Shown here one piece after another: positions 1-9,054 of a stretch of 64,000 bases of DNA; positions within the stretch are counted from its first letter, which is position 1; each line of letters starts with the position of its first letter. This DNA is from Nocardia sp. NBC_01730. GTDB lineage: Bacteria; Actinomycetota; Actinomycetes; Mycobacteriales; Mycobacteriaceae. The notes beneath the pieces were generated by a model. The model searched no databases, was not told the DNA's origin, and saw only the letters and a program-made list of their open reading frames with translations. The translations under genes and the position numbers were made by a program. The DNA lies in NCBI RefSeq assembly GCF_035920445.1, contig NZ_CP109162.1, positions 5,642,001-5,706,000 of the forward strand, given 5' to 3'.

Positions 1-868
1 CTTCGATGTTGAGCAGTCGCACCTGCGCCGTTGCGGACTCGGCGAACTGCTGCCCGCTCCGCGCCAGCAGCACGGCTCGGCGTGGTCGATTCGACCAGTA
101 CTCGATCAGCGCGTGCATGCCACGGGTCCAGGCGCGAAGTCCGTTGTGCCCGCACAGTTCCGCGTAGGCCCAGGCTGCTCTGGCCTGCTCGCCTGCCGCG
201 TCGTAATAGCCCAGATCGGTACTCACGTTGGCGAGCAAACCCGAGAGGGTGCCGGCGAGCAGGTACAGGTGGCTGGTGTCCGCGGGCCGCTGATGCCCCT
301 CCAACAGGCGGTAAACCCGCCGACGCACCCGCAGCATCTCCACCATCATCGGTACCGGCGGAATGTGTACGTAGTCGTTCGCGATGCGCGCCACATCGGC
401 GTCGAGTTGTTCCAGCGTAGTCGCACCCACATTGGTGCTCTCGGCTTTGCCGGCGTGTTCGCTGGCCTCGTGGGCAGCCGCCATGATCAGATCCCTCTCC
501 GAAATCGCTACTAACGCATCGCCTCTCATCGCACCGGCGTCTATGAGAGCCAAAAGGTCCGCGTCGCTCGAATACCGAGTGCGCGCCGAGGAGTCGGCAC
601 GCGCATCGAATCCCGGTGGGACGGGTCGATCGACCACCAGCTCGTCGACCATTGCCGCGAACCGCGCCCGCACCACATCGTCGGACCTGGCCAGGGAGGT
701 ATCCAGAGCGGCTTGGTTGATCGGCCGTGGATGGACCCGGACGCCCCCGGCCTCCCACTTGGACACCAGCCTTTCGTGCACACCCAGGTGAGCCGCGAAC
801 TCTCTGATGCTCATCCGCTTGGCATCGCGAAGGGCTCGAGCCTCTCTCCCTGACCATTGCCTGACCAA
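1..868 (-). CDS. XRE-family helix-turn-helix transcriptional regulator, 3' end outside the window
   Basis: The reading frame stays open on the minus strand from about position 868 to the left edge, so the C-terminus is missing. The N-terminus RQWSGREARALRDAKR followed by MSIREFAAHLGV and VSKWE is the helix-turn-helix of actinobacterial XRE regulators (about residues 10-40). A long helical region follows (LLAGTLSGLLANV, AWAYAELCGHNGLRAW), as in regulators with TPR-like C-terminal domains. I chose the TTG at 866-868 because AAGGGG lies just upstream and the conserved RQWSGREARAL stretch is kept; an in-frame ATG at 812-814 would cut into the HTH. It diverges from the small gene at 1048, which it may control. 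The ligand is unknown. Confidence 0.75.
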   Translation of the reverse strand, partial: MVRQWSGREARALRDAKRMSIREFAAHLGVHERLVSKWEAGGVRVHPRPINQAALDTSLARSDDVVRARFAAMVDELVVDRPVPPGFDARADSSARTRYSSDADLLALIDAGAMRGDALVAISERDLIMAAAHEASEHAGKAESTNVGATTLEQLDADVARIANDYVHIPPVPMMVEMLRVRRRVYRLLEGHQRPADTSHLYLLAGTLSGLLANVSTDLGYYDAAGEQARAAWAYAELCGHNGLRAWTRGMHALIEYWSNRPRRAVLLARSGQQFAESATAQVRLLNIE

Positions 869-1047
869 GATGTCACCCCTTCCGAACGAACTTCTTGTCC
901 AGAGTACGAGTGGATTGTGAGCAGAGCCACATGTGAAACATGGCTTGTATCAAAGGCAGCGGAAGGGCAGCGGAAAGCGGGCGTGCGGGCAATACCGAAT
1001 CGCCGGGCGGACCGAGGACCCTTGAGACGGAAGGCAAGGAGTTCACC

Positions 1048-1497
1048 GTGAATGTGGAGAAACTCAGGACCGTGGACGATTGGGTCGCGTTCTACCAGCA
1101 CGAGTTCGGGCTACCGGTCATCGAACGTGGCGGTTTCGCCATGCTGCCGATCACCGGCCGGGTCTGTGTCGTCCACCTGCCGACCGCACGCGCCGAAAAG
1201 GTAAGGACCGCACTGGAGCAACAAGGGTCGAGGGGTCCCATGTTGGCCAGACAGATCCGGTGGAGCTTCCTCGCCGAGCCGGACAGCAGGCCGGGAACGC
1301 AGGTACTGGAAGTGCTCAACCGTTTGGATATCGGCCTTCCCACCATCGGCAGTGCCGTGATGTTGCCGACCGGTCTCGGCCGCTGGACCCGGGAAGGGTG
1401 CTTCTGGGTCAACCCGCCGAACCGCGGTGACGCGCTCCCACCATTGTCCGTCATCCTCACTACGGCACTGGCGGTGGGAGCGGGCGGCGGGGACTGA
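1048..1497 (+). CDS. Conserved actinobacterial hypothetical protein, 149 aa
   Basis: I chose the GTG at 1048 because AAGGAG lies at 1036-1041 with normal spacing. The product begins MNVEKLRTVDDWVAFYQ and contains GGFAMLPITGRVCVVHLP and a proline/glycine-rich C-terminal half (GLPTIGSAVMLPTG, CFWVNPPN). There is no signal peptide or membrane segment. Its position divergent from an XRE regulator with a long helical C-terminus is a common arrangement in Nocardia and Streptomyces, and similar proteins are sometimes labelled primase-like. I see no catalytic motif and give no function. Confidence 0.6.
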   Translation: MNVEKLRTVDDWVAFYQHEFGLPVIERGGFAMLPITGRVCVVHLPTARAEKVRTALEQQGSRGPMLARQIRWSFLAEPDSRPGTQVLEVLNRLDIGLPTIGSAVMLPTGLGRWTREGCFWVNPPNRGDALPPLSVILTTALAVGAGGGD

Positions 1498-1613
1498 TCA
1501 CCTCCGCGATCGGTTCCCGCTGCCGCCCGGGCCGGGTCCGCCCCCTTCCCACAGTCGACGTGGCGGATTCGGTCCGGTGCCGCTATACGTATGCGGCATA
1601 GGGAATTCTCGGC

Positions 1614-2213
1614 TCAGCGCGATTCGGCGGCGTCGATCGCCGCGGTGGAGAGCGGGAAGTTGAGATAGGACCGTGACGGGGTCGGTCCGCGCTGGCCCTG
1701 GTACTTGGAACCCGCGACGGCACTGCCGTACGGGTGCTCGGCGGGACTGGTCAGCTTGATCAGACAGAGCTGGCCGATCTTCATACCGGGCCACAGGGTG
1801 ATCGGCAGATTCGCCACGTTGGACAGCTCCAACGTGATGTGGCCGCTGAAGCCGGGATCGATGAAGCCCGCAGTCGAGTGGGTCAGCAGGCCGAGCCTGC
1901 CGAGGCTCGACTTGCCCTCCAGCCGCCCGGCCAGATCGTCCGGCAGCGTGCACACCTCGAGCGTGGAGCCGAGCACGAACTCGCCGGGGTGCAGCACGAA
2001 CGGCTCACCCTCCGCGGGCTCGACCGGGCTGGTCAGCTCGTCCTGCCGCTGTGCGGGGTCGATGTGGGTGTAGCGGGTGTTGTTGAACACGCGGAACATT
2101 CGATCCAGGCGCACATCGATACTCGATGGCTGGATCAGGTTCTCCAGGAGCGGCTCGACGCCGAGACGCCCAGCGGCGATCTCCGCACGGATGTCACGAT
2201 CGGAAAGCAGCAC
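1614..2213 (-). CDS. dcd: dCTP deaminase, probably bifunctional dCTP deaminase/dUTPase
   Basis: Converts dCTP to dUTP and, in the actinobacterial subgroup, on to dUMP plus diphosphate, feeding thymidylate synthesis in the cytoplasm. The 199-aa product starts [12 protein letters not shown] (GTG at 2211-2213) and carries the trimeric dUTPase-fold signature [19 protein letters not shown] and [14 protein letters not shown], with the Ser-Arg and catalytic Glu positions of the family, then IGQLCL and [13 protein letters not shown] near the C-terminus that closes over the nucleotide. Length is close to the roughly 190 aa expected. The M. tuberculosis Dcd is known to be bifunctional and this sequence looks the same type; that part is inference. 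It stands alone and is divergent from the PAP2 gene. Confidence 0.95.
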   Translation of the reverse strand: MLLSDRDIRAEIAAGRLGVEPLLENLIQPSSIDVRLDRMFRVFNNTRYTHIDPAQRQDELTSPVEPAEGEPFVLHPGEFVLGSTLEVCTLPDDLAGRLEGKSSLGRLGLLTHSTAGFIDPGFSGHITLELSNVANLPITLWPGMKIGQLCLIKLTSPAEHPYGSAVAGSKYQGQRGPTPSRSYLNFPLSTAAIDAAESR

Positions 2214-2342
2214 GCCGACGAGCGTAGCGCCTGCTCGCCGCGGCTCCACACGCGCACAGACACCCTGCGCGTCGACAGCGGGTGCCGCGTGCTCTGGGCA
2301 CCTCGGCTCACGGCCGACATTCCGGGATGGAACGGTGGAGGG

Positions 2343-3026
2343 GTGACGCCGCATCGGATTCGGACCGCGATCGCGGTGTTCGCCGCGCTTCTTGTGGTGC
2401 TCACCGCCGGTCTCACCCGCCATGCGCTCGACGACAACGGCCGCACCTGGCTCGATCGCGGTGTCACGGACTGGGCCATCGCGCACCGCGACGGTGTGCT
2501 GACGCCGACTGCGGTGACGGTCAGCGCGCTCGGCGGCGCCCTCGCCATGACGGCGCTCGCCACCCTGGTGTGCCTGGGACTGTCCTGGCGCCGCCGCTGG
2601 TCCGAGGCAGCGCTGGTCGCGATCGCCGGGCTCGGGGCCTGGCTTCTGGTCCGCGGCGGCAAGAGCGTGATCGGCCGGGCCCGTCCGCCCGTCGAGGAGC
2701 ACCTCATGACCGTGGCGAACCCGTCTTATCCATCCGGGCACAGCCTCGGCTCGTTCGTCGTGGTCGGCATTGTCGCCGTGGTCCTGATCCCGCACCTGCG
2801 CCGCATGGTCCTCCGCGCTCTCGCCGCGACTTTCGCCGCGATATTCGTTGCCGCGGTGGGCCTCTCCCGGATCTACCTGGGCGTCCACTGGATCACCGAC
2901 GTGCTCGGCGGCTGGTGCCTCGGCGCGCTCTGGCTCCTCGCATGCCTGACCGTCTACCGCTACCTCATCCGCCGCAAAACCCGCGCGCCCGCCACCGGGC
3001 TCGTCGACAACGCACCACTGACCTGA
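2343..3026 (+). CDS. PAP2-family membrane phosphatase
   Basis: Integral membrane phosphatase of the type-2 phosphatidic acid phosphatase superfamily, probably acting on lipid or isoprenoid (undecaprenyl-type) diphosphates at the outer face of the membrane. The 227-aa product has all three motifs: [16 protein letters not shown] and [12 protein letters not shown], with catalytic His in the last two. About five or six hydrophobic helices are visible, the first right at the N-terminus ([15 protein letters not shown]). The GTG at 2343 is the only reasonable start before the first helix. It is divergent from dcd and convergent with the ABC operon, separated from it by a strong hairpin. The substrate cannot be read from the sequence. 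Confidence 0.9.
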   Translation: MTPHRIRTAIAVFAALLVVLTAGLTRHALDDNGRTWLDRGVTDWAIAHRDGVLTPTAVTVSALGGALAMTALATLVCLGLSWRRRWSEAALVAIAGLGAWLLVRGGKSVIGRARPPVEEHLMTVANPSYPSGHSLGSFVVVGIVAVVLIPHLRRMVLRALAATFAAIFVAAVGLSRIYLGVHWITDVLGGWCLGALWLLACLTVYRYLIRRKTRAPATGLVDNAPLT

Positions 3027-3217
3027 CCTGGGCGGACAGGTTCGCCACACAAAATCTGAGCCCGGCACCAGTGACGCGGAGCCGATGCAGACGCCGTCGG
3101 GCTCGCACTGGGTCACCGACGCGTTGATGCGGCATCTGATCGATCGGGCGCGTACGCCTGGACCACATGCTGCGCGGACTCCGCTCCAGCGCTGCGAGGC
3201 GAATACCCAAGACTGGT

Positions 3218-3255
3218 CGCTCGCTCCGGGAGCCTGTGAGCCTCCGGAGCGAGCG
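3218..3255. terminator. Bidirectional terminator hairpin between PAP2 and the ABC operon
   Basis: Perfect 12-bp inverted repeat CGCTCGCTCCGG (3218-3229) / CCGGAGCGAGCG (3244-3255) with a 14-nt loop, placed between two convergent genes. There is no clear T-run, as is common for actinobacterial terminators. Confidence 0.7.
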
Positions 3256-3273
3256 GACCTGGCCGGTCGATGT

Positions 3274-4911
3274 TCAGCGCAGGTCGCGGCGGTGGAAGGC
3301 GTACAGACCGACCGTGAGGAGTGCCACGTCGATGAGCAGTAGCCAGGCCACCGGTTCGGCCTGGAATTCCTGACCGGGGACCCGAGGTGTGTGGGTGAAC
3401 GGTTCGAGGTCGAGCAGCCACTGGGGGAACCCGGAGATCGAACCGAGCAGGAACAGCGCGATGAACCCGACCAGCACGCCCCAGGCCACCGGGGTGAATC
3501 GCGGGACGAGGCCGAACAGCAGGACCGTGATCGCGGCAAGCATCCAGATGGCAGGCAGTTGCACCAGCGCGGCACCGAGCACGCCGGGCAGCTTCGCGCC
3601 GATGTCGTCGGCGGCGAGGCCGTAGACGAGTCCGGCGACAAGCCCGGCGGCAGTGATCGCCACCGTGGGACCGACCAGAGCGAACACGATATGACTTGCG
3701 GCCCAGCGGATCCGGCCGACCGCACCGGTCAGCACCGACTCACAACGAAGCGCGCTCTCCTCGTGGTAGAGCCGCAGTGCCGCCGAGATGGCCAGCGCGG
3801 CAGTGCCGACCGCGAGCATCGTGAACGCGATCGTGATGAACGAGTCCTCCAGCGCCTGTGCGCCGCCCATTCGGTTGAGCATGTCCTCGATGGCGTCGCT
3901 GTCGCCGAGCTCGTCGCCGATGCCGTTGACGACACTGCCGATGAGCAGCGCGTATAGGCACAACCCGATCGTCGCCGCGATCAGCACGCCGCGGTGCAAT
4001 CGCCACCCCAGCCCGAATACTCCGCGGAGTGTGGCTGCGGCCGTCGGCTTTCCTGGACGTTCGGCGATGAGCCCCGCACCTACATCGCGGCGGTGCAGCA
4101 GCAGGTAGGCGACAATCGTGAACGCGACCGCCGTCGCCAGGTGCAGCAGCAGCACCCACCAGCGTTCCCCGGCGTATGGGCGCACCTGCAGCGACCATCC
4201 TTGCGGCGCGAGCCAGGTCAGCACTCCGTTTCCGGCGTCACCGACCGCACGCAGCGCGAACGTGGCGCCCAGCGCGCCGAAGGCGATGATGCGGGCGATG
4301 CGCGCACCAGCGCTGAGTTGTGCGGCGACCGCGGCGACCGCGGCGAACACGATGCCCGAGCCTGCCAATGCGAGTCCGAATGCCACCGAACCGGCCTTGG
4401 GCACGTCGGTGGTGAGCAGCCCCGCCGTGCCGATCAATCCGGTGGCCAAGGAAGCGCCGAAGCCCAGTACCAACGTCGCCGTCAGGCTTGCGTAGCGTCC
4501 GACGGAGGTGGATTCGAGCAACTCGGCCCGGCCGGTCTCCTCCTCCGCACGGGTATGCCGAATAACGGTGAGTATCACCGCGACAGCGATCAGCGTGTGG
4601 AACATCCCGGCTTTCCAGATGCTTACCGCGCCGAGACTGTCGTTGTAGATGACCCCGTACATCGCTCGCTGGGCGGGACTGCCCATGATCGAGTCGAGGA
4701 ACGAGGCGCGATCGGCCGCGGTGGGGTAGACGCTTTCGATGCTGCCCACATAGACCGATGCCAGTGGCACAGACAGCAACAGCACCCACAGCGGCAGGAT
4801 GATCCGGTCGCGCCGTAGATACAGCCGCAGCAACTGTCCGGTCCCGGAGAGTTCGGATGAACTCGCCAACGCAGCAGAGTGCCCAGGACCCGCGAGCACT
4901 GCGGTCGTCAT
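3274..4911 (-). CDS. ABC exporter permease (polyketide-antibiotic exporter type)
   Basis: A 545-aa integral membrane protein with about twelve hydrophobic helices in two halves, for example [17 protein letters not shown] near the N-terminus and [19 protein letters not shown] at the C-terminus. The layout matches the COG3559-like permeases (TnrB/EppB type) that work with a single ATPase to expel antibiotics or other hydrophobic compounds. The charged loop with [16 protein letters not shown] is typical of this family. Its ATG overlaps the stop of the ATPase gene by 4 bp, so the two are translationally coupled. It is the last gene of the tetR-ATPase-permease operon. The exported compound is unknown. 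Confidence 0.9.
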   Translation of the reverse strand: MTTAVLAGPGHSAALASSSELSGTGQLLRLYLRRDRIILPLWVLLLSVPLASVYVGSIESVYPTAADRASFLDSIMGSPAQRAMYGVIYNDSLGAVSIWKAGMFHTLIAVAVILTVIRHTRAEEETGRAELLESTSVGRYASLTATLVLGFGASLATGLIGTAGLLTTDVPKAGSVAFGLALAGSGIVFAAVAAVAAQLSAGARIARIIAFGALGATFALRAVGDAGNGVLTWLAPQGWSLQVRPYAGERWWVLLLHLATAVAFTIVAYLLLHRRDVGAGLIAERPGKPTAAATLRGVFGLGWRLHRGVLIAATIGLCLYALLIGSVVNGIGDELGDSDAIEDMLNRMGGAQALEDSFITIAFTMLAVGTAALAISAALRLYHEESALRCESVLTGAVGRIRWAASHIVFALVGPTVAITAAGLVAGLVYGLAADDIGAKLPGVLGAALVQLPAIWMLAAITVLLFGLVPRFTPVAWGVLVGFIALFLLGSISGFPQWLLDLEPFTHTPRVPGQEFQAEPVAWLLLIDVALLTVGLYAFHRRDLR

Positions 4912-5819
4912 GCCGTCACCCGCTGCGGCTCGCGTCCATCGGCCTCGTAGTGTCGCAGGAAGAGCTCTTCGAGCGTGGGCGGCTGACTCACCAGGCTGCG
5001 CACTCCGGCCGCACCCAACACCTGGATCAACTCGCCCAGGCTTTCACTTTCCACCTGAGCGTGCAGCACATTGCCCACGATCGAGACATCCTGCACACCG
5101 GGGATCTTGCCGAGATCGCCAGGATCGCGGGTGAGTTCCGCTTTGATCGAGGTGCGGCTCAGATGGCGCATCGACTCCAGGGTGCCGCTCTCGACGGTCC
5201 TACCCGCTCGAATGATCGTGACGCGCTCGCACAGCTGTTCCACTTCCGCCAGGATGTGACTCGACAGCAGCACCGTGGCGCCGCGGTCGCGTGCTTCGGC
5301 GACGCATTCCCGGAATACCTGTTCCATCAGCGGATCCAGTCCGGATGTCGGCTCATCCAGCAGGAGCAGGTCGGCATAGGACGAGAACGCGGAAACCAAC
5401 GCCACCTTCTGCCGATTTCCCTTGGAGTAGGTGCGCGCCTTCTTCCGCGGATCGAGATCGAAGCGTTCGATCAGCTCGATGCGGCGTGTCTCGTCGATAC
5501 CGCCGCGCATCCGCGCCAGCAGATCAATGGTTTCCCCGCCGGTCAGCGAAGGCCACAACGTCACATCTCCCGGCACATAAGCGATGTCGCGATGCAGTTC
5601 GACGGCATCGGTCCACGGGTCACGGCCCAGCAGCGTAGCCGTCCCCGACGTTTTCCGTAGAATGCCGAGCAGCACCCGGATGGTTGTGGACTTGCCCGCG
5701 CCGTTCGGACCTAGGAAGCCGTGAATTTCCCCTTGGGCGACTTCGAGATTCAGCCCATCCAGCGCATGTACCTGGCCGAACTGCTTGCGAAGGTCGCGCA
5801 CTTCGATCACGTTGCTCAT
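4908..5819 (-). CDS. ABC transporter ATP-binding protein of the exporter operon
   Basis: 303-aa cytoplasmic ATPase that powers the adjacent permease. Visible motifs: Walker [10 protein letters not shown] (residues 37-45), a degenerate signature YSKGNRQKV, Walker [11 protein letters not shown] and the switch-region SSH. The C-terminal extension of about 90 residues ([18 protein letters not shown] onward) is the usual regulatory tail of drug-exporter ATPases of the DrrA/CcmA class. It overlaps both neighbours by 4 bp (TetR stop upstream, permease start downstream), so all three genes form one transcript. Confidence 0.93.
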   Translation of the reverse strand: MSNVIEVRDLRKQFGQVHALDGLNLEVAQGEIHGFLGPNGAGKSTTIRVLLGILRKTSGTATLLGRDPWTDAVELHRDIAYVPGDVTLWPSLTGGETIDLLARMRGGIDETRRIELIERFDLDPRKKARTYSKGNRQKVALVSAFSSYADLLLLDEPTSGLDPLMEQVFRECVAEARDRGATVLLSSHILAEVEQLCERVTIIRAGRTVESGTLESMRHLSRTSIKAELTRDPGDLGKIPGVQDVSIVGNVLHAQVESESLGELIQVLGAAGVRSLVSQPPTLEELFLRHYEADGREPQRVTA

Positions 5820-6493
5820 TGATTCTCCTCAGGTGAATCGGGGGATGCGATTCGCTCGCGCTCGGCGAGCAAGGTGTCCAAGGCCATCCGGTCGGTCAAC
5901 AGACTCTCGGTGTAGAGCTCCACCGCGGGCAGCAGCATCTCATCGGCATAGTCACGCAATGCTTCGCGATAGTCGATCTTGCCGTCGGCATCCTGGCGCA
6001 GCTGCAAGAACAGCATCATGCTGCCGCCGCCGACCATCGCCAGGTAGCGAGCCCTTGCTTTCGGATCCCGGCTGGGCCGTATCGTGCCTGCCGTCACGCC
6101 CTCGGCCAGATACTGCTCGGCGTCGGAGACCGAACGCTCGAACAACGATGTGGCAAGCTCGCCCCCGGTTTGATAACTGCGTGCAATGTAGGCAATCAGC
6201 GGTGCGAACTCCTCGATCTCGGCGAGCGAGGTGAGCAGTCCCGCCGGAGTGGGGTCGCGCATGTACTCCGACTTCGCTTTGCGGACGACTTCGAGCACGT
6301 ACGCGTCGCACTCCGCGCGCAAGCTCTTCTTGGACCCGAAATGGTGGTTCACCAGGGCAGGCGACACCCCGGCGGCAGCTGCGATAGCGCGAACCCCGAT
6401 GAAAAACCCTTGCTCACCGAATATCACGATCGCCGTGTCCCGGATCCGGGCTCGTGCGGTCAGGTCGGCATCAGATGCTGGTGCTAAACGCAT
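5816..6493 (-). CDS. TetR-family repressor of the ABC exporter operon
   Basis: About 225 aa. The N-terminal HTH is clear: [40 protein letters not shown] (about residues 15-60), followed by an all-helical ligand-binding domain. I prefer the ATG at 6491-6493; a TTG six bases upstream is possible. It is the first gene of the tetR-ATPase-permease operon, and an inverted repeat sits directly upstream of the start, so autorepression of the whole operon, relieved by the exported compound, is the simplest model. Confidence 0.9.
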   Translation of the reverse strand: MRLAPASDADLTARARIRDTAIVIFGEQGFFIGVRAIAAAAGVSPALVNHHFGSKKSLRAECDAYVLEVVRKAKSEYMRDPTPAGLLTSLAEIEEFAPLIAYIARSYQTGGELATSLFERSVSDAEQYLAEGVTAGTIRPSRDPKARARYLAMVGGGSMMLFLQLRQDADGKIDYREALRDYADEMLLPAVELYTESLLTDRMALDTLLAERERIASPDSPEENQ

Positions 6494-6502
6494 GTTCAAT
6501 AT

Positions 6503-6520
6503 ACTAAACAGACGTTCAGT
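6503..6520. promoter_or_regulatory. Probable TetR operator upstream of the exporter operon
   Basis: ACTAAAC (6503-6509), AGAC spacer, GTTCAGT (6514-6520): a 7-bp inverted repeat with one mismatch, ten bases from the tetR start codon. Position and form fit a TetR operator that overlaps the promoter or RBS region. Confidence 0.6.
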
Positions 6521-6687
6521 CGCGCCGCAAGCAGTTGGCCCATGCGGACCCCGTACCGGAAAGACAGGCCGCGCAGGGGGTTACGCATTCCCGCAGGTAG
6601 ACAAAGGTGCGCCCGCCAGAAGTACATCATTACCGGCGGTGACCTTCAGACCGGTCGGCCGGCCATTTCGAAGCGACGCGACGAAGC

Positions 6688-7197
6688 TCAGTTCGCCGGT
6701 ACCGGGTGGAATGAGCCTGTGTCGGGATTCCATCCCTTGACCACGACGGCGTCGGCAGGTTCAGCAGGCCAGCACTGAATCCGGATGTGCTGCCGACCGG
6801 CAGGGTCATCCGAATCCTCGTCGTATTCCTCGTTATCGACCGACCGCGCCAAAGACACGCGCAACCGCAGCCACCCCTTCGGAACCGTCACCAGATCACC
6901 GTCGTCCTCGCCGTAGGTCGGACAAGTAAGCCTCAACGTGCCGGAGTCGGCTCGGAGGCTGCACTCCGTCACCGTGCCGAAGGCATCCTTGTCATCGGCC
7001 GGCGGGGCGTCGGTCACGTCGATCGTGACAGCGACATAGCCGTTGACCCCTGTGCAGATGCCGATCGCGTCATCCGCCATCGCCAAGTAGTCGAGCAGCG
7101 CGGAATCTGACCATTGGTCTGCCAGCTCGGTCGAGGAGCCGCTATCGAGGAGGTGGATTTGCTGGTAGTCGGAGAACACGGTCAGCTCTGTTGCCAC
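6688..7197 (-). CDS. Hypothetical acidic protein, 169 aa
   Basis: GTG start at 7195-7197 with GGAGAA just upstream. The product (ATELTVFSDYQQIHLLD at the N-terminus) is acidic and lacks signal peptide or membrane segments. It has a two-part look: an N-terminal part with DAIGICTGVNGYVAVTI and a C-terminal part with PKGWLRLRVSLAR and HIRIQCWPAEP. Similar Nocardia proteins of unknown function exist to my knowledge, but I recognise no named domain. It lies just left of the tRNA-Gly integration site, so it probably belongs to the chromosome rather than the island. Confidence 0.65.
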   Translation of the reverse strand: MATELTVFSDYQQIHLLDSGSSTELADQWSDSALLDYLAMADDAIGICTGVNGYVAVTIDVTDAPPADDKDAFGTVTECSLRADSGTLRLTCPTYGEDDGDLVTVPKGWLRLRVSLARSVDNEEYDEDSDDPAGRQHIRIQCWPAEPADAVVVKGWNPDTGSFHPVPAN

Positions 7198-7568
7198 AGT
7201 TCTCCTTCATACCTGGTTCTCAGGGACGCTCCGCGTGGCTGAGAATGGTCAGACCGCCGACCCGCTGTCCGGCCGGGCAGCGGCCACTCCGATAAAAGTC
7301 CGCTCGAGGGGTGTCGGCGTTGGCGCCACGACGCCCGCGACCGCATCGACCTGGCCGACCTCCTGATGGACTCCGCACACCTACCGCAGGACAACCGGAA
7401 TCGCGGAAGTCGCTCCACCGCAGCCGACATCGCTCCGCCGCCGATCGCAGGACCAGCCGGTCCAGCGGCGATGCGTAGTGACATCGGCGCAGGTCAGGAC
7501 CATCTACCTGGACTTTTCCCGGCTACACGCGGACTCTGCTACAGTCTCGTTTGACGACGCATCGTCAC
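7198..7568. other. Intergenic, no gene seen
   Basis: Between the hypothetical gene and the tRNA. Short open frames here have no supporting start site or composition. It should contain the tRNA promoter, but I cannot place it with confidence. Confidence 0.4.
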
Positions 7569-7642
7569 GCCGATGTAGTTCAATGGCAGAACTTCTGCTT
7601 CCCAAGCAGACAGCGCGGGTTCGATTCCCGTCATCGGCTCCA
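7569..7642 (+). tRNA. tRNA-Gly(CCC)
   Basis: A 74-nt cloverleaf with encoded CCA: acceptor arm GCCGATG/CATCGGC, D-arm GTTC/GAAC, anticodon arm TCTGC/GCAGA around TTCCCAA (anticodon CCC, glycine), T-arm with GGGTTCGATTCCC. A rho-independent terminator follows at once. The 3' half, from the anticodon loop to CCA plus one base, is repeated exactly at 30253-30297, so this tRNA is the integration site of the island to its right and is reconstituted intact at the left junction. Confidence 0.97.
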
Positions 7643-7643
7643 C
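7599..7643. repeat. Left attachment-site copy (45-bp direct repeat inside tRNA-Gly)
   Basis: Identical over 45 bp to 30253-30297, starting TTCCCAAGCAG and ending CGGCTCCAC. It spans the anticodon loop to the CCA end, the usual crossover region of tyrosine-recombinase elements. Confidence 0.93.
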
Positions 7644-7647
7644 CAGA

Positions 7648-7678
7648 AACCCGCCCTGACCAGGGCGGGTTCTTTTTT
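7648..7678 (+). terminator. Rho-independent terminator after tRNA-Gly
   Basis: AACCCGCCC (7648-7656), short loop, GGGCGGGTT (7663-7671) and then CTTTTTT. A rare textbook terminator for this genome, immediately downstream of the tRNA. Confidence 0.9.
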
Positions 7679-8079
7679 AGAATCACAGCACGAACAGTAC
7701 TGTACCCAAAGCTGTACCCAATGCGCATTCCGAAGGCGCACAGCCGAATGGGGCGAATCACCCCAGTTCAGAGGGTGCGGAGCCGTTGCCTGAACTCCCC
7801 CGATGGCAATGGCAGCGCAAGACACCGGCCGGATTCCACACGCGCAAGCCGAGGAGGCCAGCGATCTGAACTACCTCGCCGCCCGGCTGCGATACGAGCT
7901 TGGCCGGGCCGTCAAGACTGCCGCGGCACTCCACATATGTTCCAGCCCTCCGCTCTAGAACTCGCCGGCACCCAACAGAGCGTGGCCGCGCGACATCAGC
8001 AGGAGGGACACTGCGCAAGCGGGAGTCGAGGTGCGGACCACGCCCGGCGGCAAGACGGAAGATGTTGCGATGCAGGGGT
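7679..8079. other. Island left end, no convincing gene; short direct repeat CTGTACCCA
   Basis: CTGTACCCA occurs at 7700-7708 and again at 7712-7720. Closely spaced short repeats next to an att site can be arm-type integrase sites or the tail of a lost integrase gene. A 51-codon frame from 7803 to 7958 (ASDLNYLAARLRYELG) is open but unsupported. An integrase would be expected near here and I do not see one. Confidence 0.4.
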
Positions 8080-8439
8080 TCAGCGGCAGCAGTTGGGGTC
8101 GAGCACGACGCATAGTGCCGCGAGTGCGTCGCGGTGGGCACGGTGGATGACGTTCATGCCGTGACGTTCGGAGCTGACCAGGCCTGCTTTGCGCAGTTGG
8201 GTGAGGTGGTGGCTGACCGTGGATTCGGACAGTCCGACCGCGGCGGCGAGATCACCTCCGTTTTCGCCGCTGCCGGGACTGGCCAGTAGCAGCGACATCA
8301 GCTTCACCCGGACGGGGTCGGCGAGCGCTTTCAGGCGCAGCGCGACGTGCAGTGCCGCGTCGTCGTCGATCGGTCCGGCGGCTACCGGCGCGCAGCAGAC
8401 GGGGGCGGACATATCGATGACGGGCAGCGCTTTGGGCAT
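8080..8439 (-). CDS. arsR: ArsR/SmtB-family metal(loid) sensor repressor
   Basis: A 119-aa winged-helix repressor. The core ALADPVRVKLMSLLL, LSESTVSHHLTQLRKAGLV and SSERHGMNVIHRAH is the ArsR HTH and wing. Cysteines occur as a CC pair near the N-terminus (PVCCAP), one in ALCVVLD and another CC at the very C-terminus (NCCR), which suits a thiolate arsenite site at positions unlike E. coli ArsR and more like CmtR-type actinobacterial sensors. It is divergent from the cadI-led operon and separated by 96 bp that contains a candidate operator. Confidence 0.9.
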   Translation of the reverse strand: MPKALPVIDMSAPVCCAPVAAGPIDDDAALHVALRLKALADPVRVKLMSLLLASPGSGENGGDLAAAVGLSESTVSHHLTQLRKAGLVSSERHGMNVIHRAHRDALAALCVVLDPNCCR

Positions 8440-8468
8440 GGCCCCGATCCTACCTAGGGAATTGACTT

Positions 8469-8512
8469 ATGTCGAAAAGGTGGCAGACTCGTCGCTGTCA
8501 GCTCTTCGATAT
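8469..8512. promoter_or_regulatory. Candidate ArsR operator in the arsR/cadI divergent promoter
   Basis: ATGTCGAA (8469-8476) and TTCGATAT (8505-8512) form an inverted repeat with one mismatch in the gap between arsR and cadI. It could serve both promoters. Confidence 0.45.
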
Positions 8513-8535
8513 ATGTAACACAAGTGGAGGTCATG

Positions 8536-9039
8536 ATGTCTCGTGTTCAGCTCGCTCTCAATGTGGATGATCTGGAGCAGGCGATCGGGTTCTACTCGAC
8601 CTTGTTCGGTGTGGAGCCGGCCAAACGCAAGCCGGGATATGCGAATTTCGCGGTAGCCGAGCCGCCGTTGAAGCTGGTGCTCATCGAGAACCCGGGCCAC
8701 GGCGGCAGCGTGAATCACCTGGGGGTGGAGGTGGATTCGTCGGAGAAGGTGCATGCCGAGATCGCGCGGTTGTCGCAGGCCGGTTTGTTCACCGAGGAGC
8801 AGATCGCGACGACGTGTTGCTTCGCGACCCAGGACAAGGTGTGGGTCACCGGCCCGAACGCGGAGCGGTGGGAGGTTTACACGGTGCTGGGCGATACCGA
8901 GCACTTCGGCACCGCCCCGGAACTGACCGGGATGAGTGACGGGGAGGCGGTGCAGGCCTGCTGCGGCACCGACGGTCGCGGCGAAACCGAGCCCGAGTCA
9001 GGGACCGGGGTCGCGTGCTGCGCGCCGGCTGCCCGGTAG
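8536..9039 (+). CDS. cadI: ArsI/CadI-family metalloenzyme (vicinal-oxygen-chelate fold)
   Basis: 167 aa. The N-terminus MSRVQLALNVDDLEQAIGFY and the stretch PGYANFAVAEPPLKLVLIE are typical of CadI/ArsI. ArsI is a non-heme iron dioxygenase that cleaves the C-As bond of trivalent organoarsenicals. Candidate ligands Gln5, His61 and Glu113 line up with the family's Gln/His/Glu triad, and the vicinal pair Cys94-Cys95 (TTCCFATQD) matches the arsenical-binding cysteines. A C-terminal cysteine-rich tail (QACCG, VACCAP) may add thiolate sites. I chose the second ATG because TGGAGG at 8525-8530 is too close to the first. It is the first gene of an operon with an MFS pump, a flavoprotein and a hydrolase. 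Confidence 0.9.
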   Translation: MSRVQLALNVDDLEQAIGFYSTLFGVEPAKRKPGYANFAVAEPPLKLVLIENPGHGGSVNHLGVEVDSSEKVHAEIARLSQAGLFTEEQIATTCCFATQDKVWVTGPNAERWEVYTVLGDTEHFGTAPELTGMSDGEAVQACCGTDGRGETEPESGTGVACCAPAAR

Positions 9040-9054
9040 GGCTCGGACTCTGGA

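Noticed and set aside
1614..3725. A 703-codon minus-strand frame that contains dcd
   Set aside because: Only the last 199 codons are protein-like; the upstream part is the antisense of the PAP2 gene and the real start is the GTG at 2211-2213.
7182..7484. 100-codon minus-strand frame before the tRNA
   Set aside because: Arginine/serine-rich shadow composition, no RBS, overlaps the start of a better-supported gene.
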